Below are positions 62,313 to 64,000 of a stretch of 64,000 nucleotides of DNA, one piece after another. The translations under genes were made by a program, and so were the position numbers. Location: assembly GCA_030581615.1 (NCBI GenBank), contig JAKTTT010000013.1, forward strand, positions 62,001 through 126,000, read 5' to 3'. The notes beneath the pieces are model-generated. The model worked only from the letters and a program-made list of their open reading frames with translations, ran no database searches and was not told where the DNA came from. This DNA comes from Alloascoidea africana. Taxonomy: Eukaryota; Ascomycota; Alloascoideomycetes; Alloascoideales; Alloascoideaceae. How positions within the stretch are numbered: position 1 is the first letter of the stretch; each line of letters opens with the position of its first letter.

Positions 62313-62780
62313 TTAGTTGGAATAGAGATCTTTCAAAGTAGAGGGAAGCTCTAAGGATGAGTCTTTCCTCCTCATAGGCCAGAACGAATAGGCATAACTG
62401 TTGATAGATGTTAGCAGATACCGGACATTTGAGGCGCCATCCACAACGGTAGTGATGATTGTGTTTTTTAAAGATGAAGAATCTTCTCCTGTCGTCGCCG
62501 TTGTTGACTTCGCGTTCGGGTCGTCGTTTGTCTCTCCCTGCGCCTCAATGTCATAAATAGTTTTTTCAGTGTAGTGGGCATAGGGTGAAGCAGAAACTGA
62601 GACTGATGAGGAGGAGTAAGGAGATTGGTAAAACGACGACGAAGAGGTTGGAGTTGGAGGGAAAGAGTCCGAAAGGGGGGAGAAAGACTGGCCCAGATCT
62701 TCGAAGTCAGATCTCGATGAGTTTGAACTAAACCGATCAGACATTGGAGATAGGAGGTTTTTTGCAGTGTCGAGGAGCAT
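62313..62780 (-). CDS. small Ser-rich protein, family unknown
   Basis: 155 residues from the ATG at 62780 (MLLDTAKNLLSPMSDRFSSN); a second in-frame ATG 12 codons later could also serve. The upstream frame reaches only a TTG. The first half is Ser/Pro/Tyr-rich. The second half has an ordered stretch (LKNTIITTVVDGASNVRYLL followed by TSINSYAYSFWPMRR) that may associate with membranes or lipid droplets by an amphipathic helix; that is a guess. Ends LPSTLKDLYSN. Function unknown. Confidence 0.6.
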   Translation of the reverse strand: MLLDTAKNLLSPMSDRFSSNSSRSDFEDLGQSFSPLSDSFPPTPTSSSSFYQSPYSSSSVSVSASPYAHYTEKTIYDIEAQGETNDDPNAKSTTATTGEDSSSLKNTIITTVVDGASNVRYLLTSINSYAYSFWPMRRKDSSLELPSTLKDLYSN

Positions 62781-63485
62781 GATTGAGCAGAGAAGATGTT
62801 TCTTTACTTGAGTCCGGAGGGCCTTCTTTCTTTCCAATTTTTTTTCTTTCTCTTTTCTCCTTCAGGGGAGGTTCACAGTGAACAAGCGAGTGTGTGGTGA
62901 AGATAGCGAGAGAGTGAGAGTAGAAGGTGAGAAAAAGAGAAACAAAAAAGGGCCCGCCAAATAAAAAAACGCAAGCGGGAACAGAAATGTCCCAAAACAG
63001 AAGAATGTGCATACATGAGCAGCGCGCGTCTGAAATTAGTATGTCCCTGCATGCATGTGCAGGACAAACTATACTGGCATTTTAATATTATATTCCTCTT
63101 TGATTCTCTACAAAAAGCACAAACACAACAAAGTGAGGGTAAAAGTGAAAAGAGACGGCCACAGGGGGTCAAATACTGGCCGCAGTTTTGGTATTAAATG
63201 GCAAACCGTAAGACAGAAACATTGAATGAGTGATAAGCGATAAATGGAAGTGAAAATGAAATTGAAAACAAACATGAAAATGTAGATGTAGATGTAGATG
63301 TAGATGTAGATGAGTGCAAATATCAAAGACCTCCGTAGCAGTGAGAACAATATATAAAAAAACAGGCAAAAAAATACAAACAATCAAACAATCCAACAAT
63401 AGAGCCGCATCTGCTTCTATTGTTCCCGGCAGCGGCGTGCTGTTATTTTTATTATTAGTAGAAGTATTACTATTTTTATTTTTTT
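62781..63485. other. intergenic region with GATGTA microsatellite
   Basis: 705 bp between two minus-strand genes. It has a CT-rich minus-strand leader before the small-protein ATG and a hexamer repeat at 63281-63312. No gene. Confidence 0.55.
63281..63312. repeat. hexanucleotide microsatellite (TAGATG)n
   Basis: About five tandem units of GATGTA. Confidence 0.9.
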
Positions 63486-64000
63486 TCAAAAGAGAAGGTT
63501 GCATTTGTCAATCATCACCTTCAAAAGCAGATTCTTCAACGGCAGGTCTTTTATCGAGTCGTTGGGATCCGTTGTGTTCCACGTTATTGTCGGCGCGAAA
63601 ATGAGCGGCAATGTCGAACTTGTCATCTTATTAACGTTCGAGTTCGCCGTGATCCGTGAAAGGTGCTGGATGAGCACCTCCAGAGAGTCATAATGCGCCC
63701 GTGGCATTGTCTGCAATAGAACACGAAGGCTCTCAATTTGGTCTTCCGGGTCGGAAATCTCTAGAAAACGCATATTGGTTAGTACACTTTCCTCCTCACA
63801 AACGAGTCTCTGGTACTTACTTGTCAGCTCCAGAAACCGACCATAATCCGGAAAAGTCAGTAAGGGCTCGGGTAACTTGCGCAAATACTCTTTTAAAGCA
63901 CCAGTGATACTATTGACATCGACATTTTTCAAAAATTGTCTCAGCTCATACATCTCCTGTACCTGCTTTTCAGGGTGTTTATCGTCATGGCTGATCTGGC
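63486..64000 (-). CDS. RhoGAP-domain protein, 3' part (cut by window edge)
   Basis: Only the C-terminal part is inside the window; the frame is open to the right edge. RhoGAP-domain text: ALKEYLRKLPEPLLTF (conserved LRxLPEPL motif), YDSLEVLIQHLSRITAN and NKMTSSTLPLIFAPTI. The protein ends soon after the domain (MIDKCNLLF). A 60-nt intron at 63820-63761 is strongly indicated: donor GTAAGT, TACTAAC, acceptor TTTTCTAG. Removing it gives FLELTKISDPEDQIESLRVL, which matches the usual RhoGAP helix text (KISDPEERI-like). Because 60 is a multiple of three and the intron has no stop, the unspliced frame also stays open. The catalytic arginine lies beyond the edge. A C-terminal RhoGAP recalls Rgd1-like or Rga-like proteins. 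These switch off Rho GTPases in polarity and wall control. Confidence 0.85.
   Translation of the reverse strand, partial: QISHDDKHPEKQVQEMYELRQFLKNVDVNSITGALKEYLRKLPEPLLTFPDYGRFLELTSKYQRLVCEEESVLTNMRFLEISDPEDQIESLRVLLQTMPRAHYDSLEVLIQHLSRITANSNVNKMTSSTLPLIFAPTITWNTTDPNDSIKDLPLKNLLLKVMIDKCNLLF

Noticed and set aside
1-64000. CRISPR arrays, rRNA genes and tRNA genes
   Set aside because: No regularly spaced direct repeats and no rRNA text were seen; no tRNA-like box pair was convincing by eye.

Overview
This window looks like nuclear DNA of a budding yeast (Saccharomycotina). Genes are compact, mostly intronless and closely packed on both strands. The proteins are yeast types: HAL4/HAL5-like kinase, haspin-like kinase, SFK1, YPQ-type PQ-loop, AMN1, RPA43, RPS28, RBK1, ELO elongase and UvrD-type helicase. 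Introns, where present, are short (about 60-80 nt) with GTAAGT-like donors and CTAAC-like branch sites, except for a 383-nt intron after the ATG of RPS28. CTG codons lie at conserved leucines in RPS28 and in the thiolase, so this is not a CTG-Ser or CTG-Ala yeast. The secreted expansin-like protein with CBM1 modules suggests a plant-associated or saprotrophic yeast outside the Saccharomycetaceae. I cannot name the genus.

Layout. Positions 1-5.5 kb are a gene desert holding one structurally clean 1,090-bp non-autonomous Fot1/pogo transposon (perfect 35-bp inverted repeats, TA duplication) and one old decayed pogo relic. From 5.6 to 20.7 kb come a low-complexity nuclear-type protein, a TTC1-like TPR protein, SFK1, a PQ-loop transporter divergent from a HAL4/5-type kinase, and a UvrD/HMI1-like helicase. 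From 21 to 30 kb come a Zn2Cys6 regulator divergent from a haspin-like kinase, then the expansin-like protein. From 30.5 to 42.5 kb come a coiled-coil protein, a protein with a CxxC pair, AMN1, an ELO elongase and ribokinase. From 42.5 to 51.4 kb come a gene-poor stretch, RPS28, an unknown protein, RPA43 divergent from an EH-like/proline-rich protein, and a mitochondrial-type acetyl-CoA acetyltransferase.

Positions 51.8-55.3 kb are a graveyard: at least three further decayed pogo relics, two of them forming an imperfect palindrome, lie beside a degenerate N-terminal third of the coatomer alpha-subunit gene. From 55.9 to 64 kb come an UNC93-like membrane protein, a GPI-type wall protein, a small unknown protein and the 3' part of a RhoGAP gene cut by the window edge.

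Several gene models differ from simple ORFs. A 14-nt first exon supplies the start of the CxxC protein. The PQ-loop gene has two 59-nt exons. The RhoGAP gene has a 60-nt intron that keeps the reading frame open and so is easily missed. I found no new multi-gene system; the most informative unlisted content is the pogo/coatomer fossil block.
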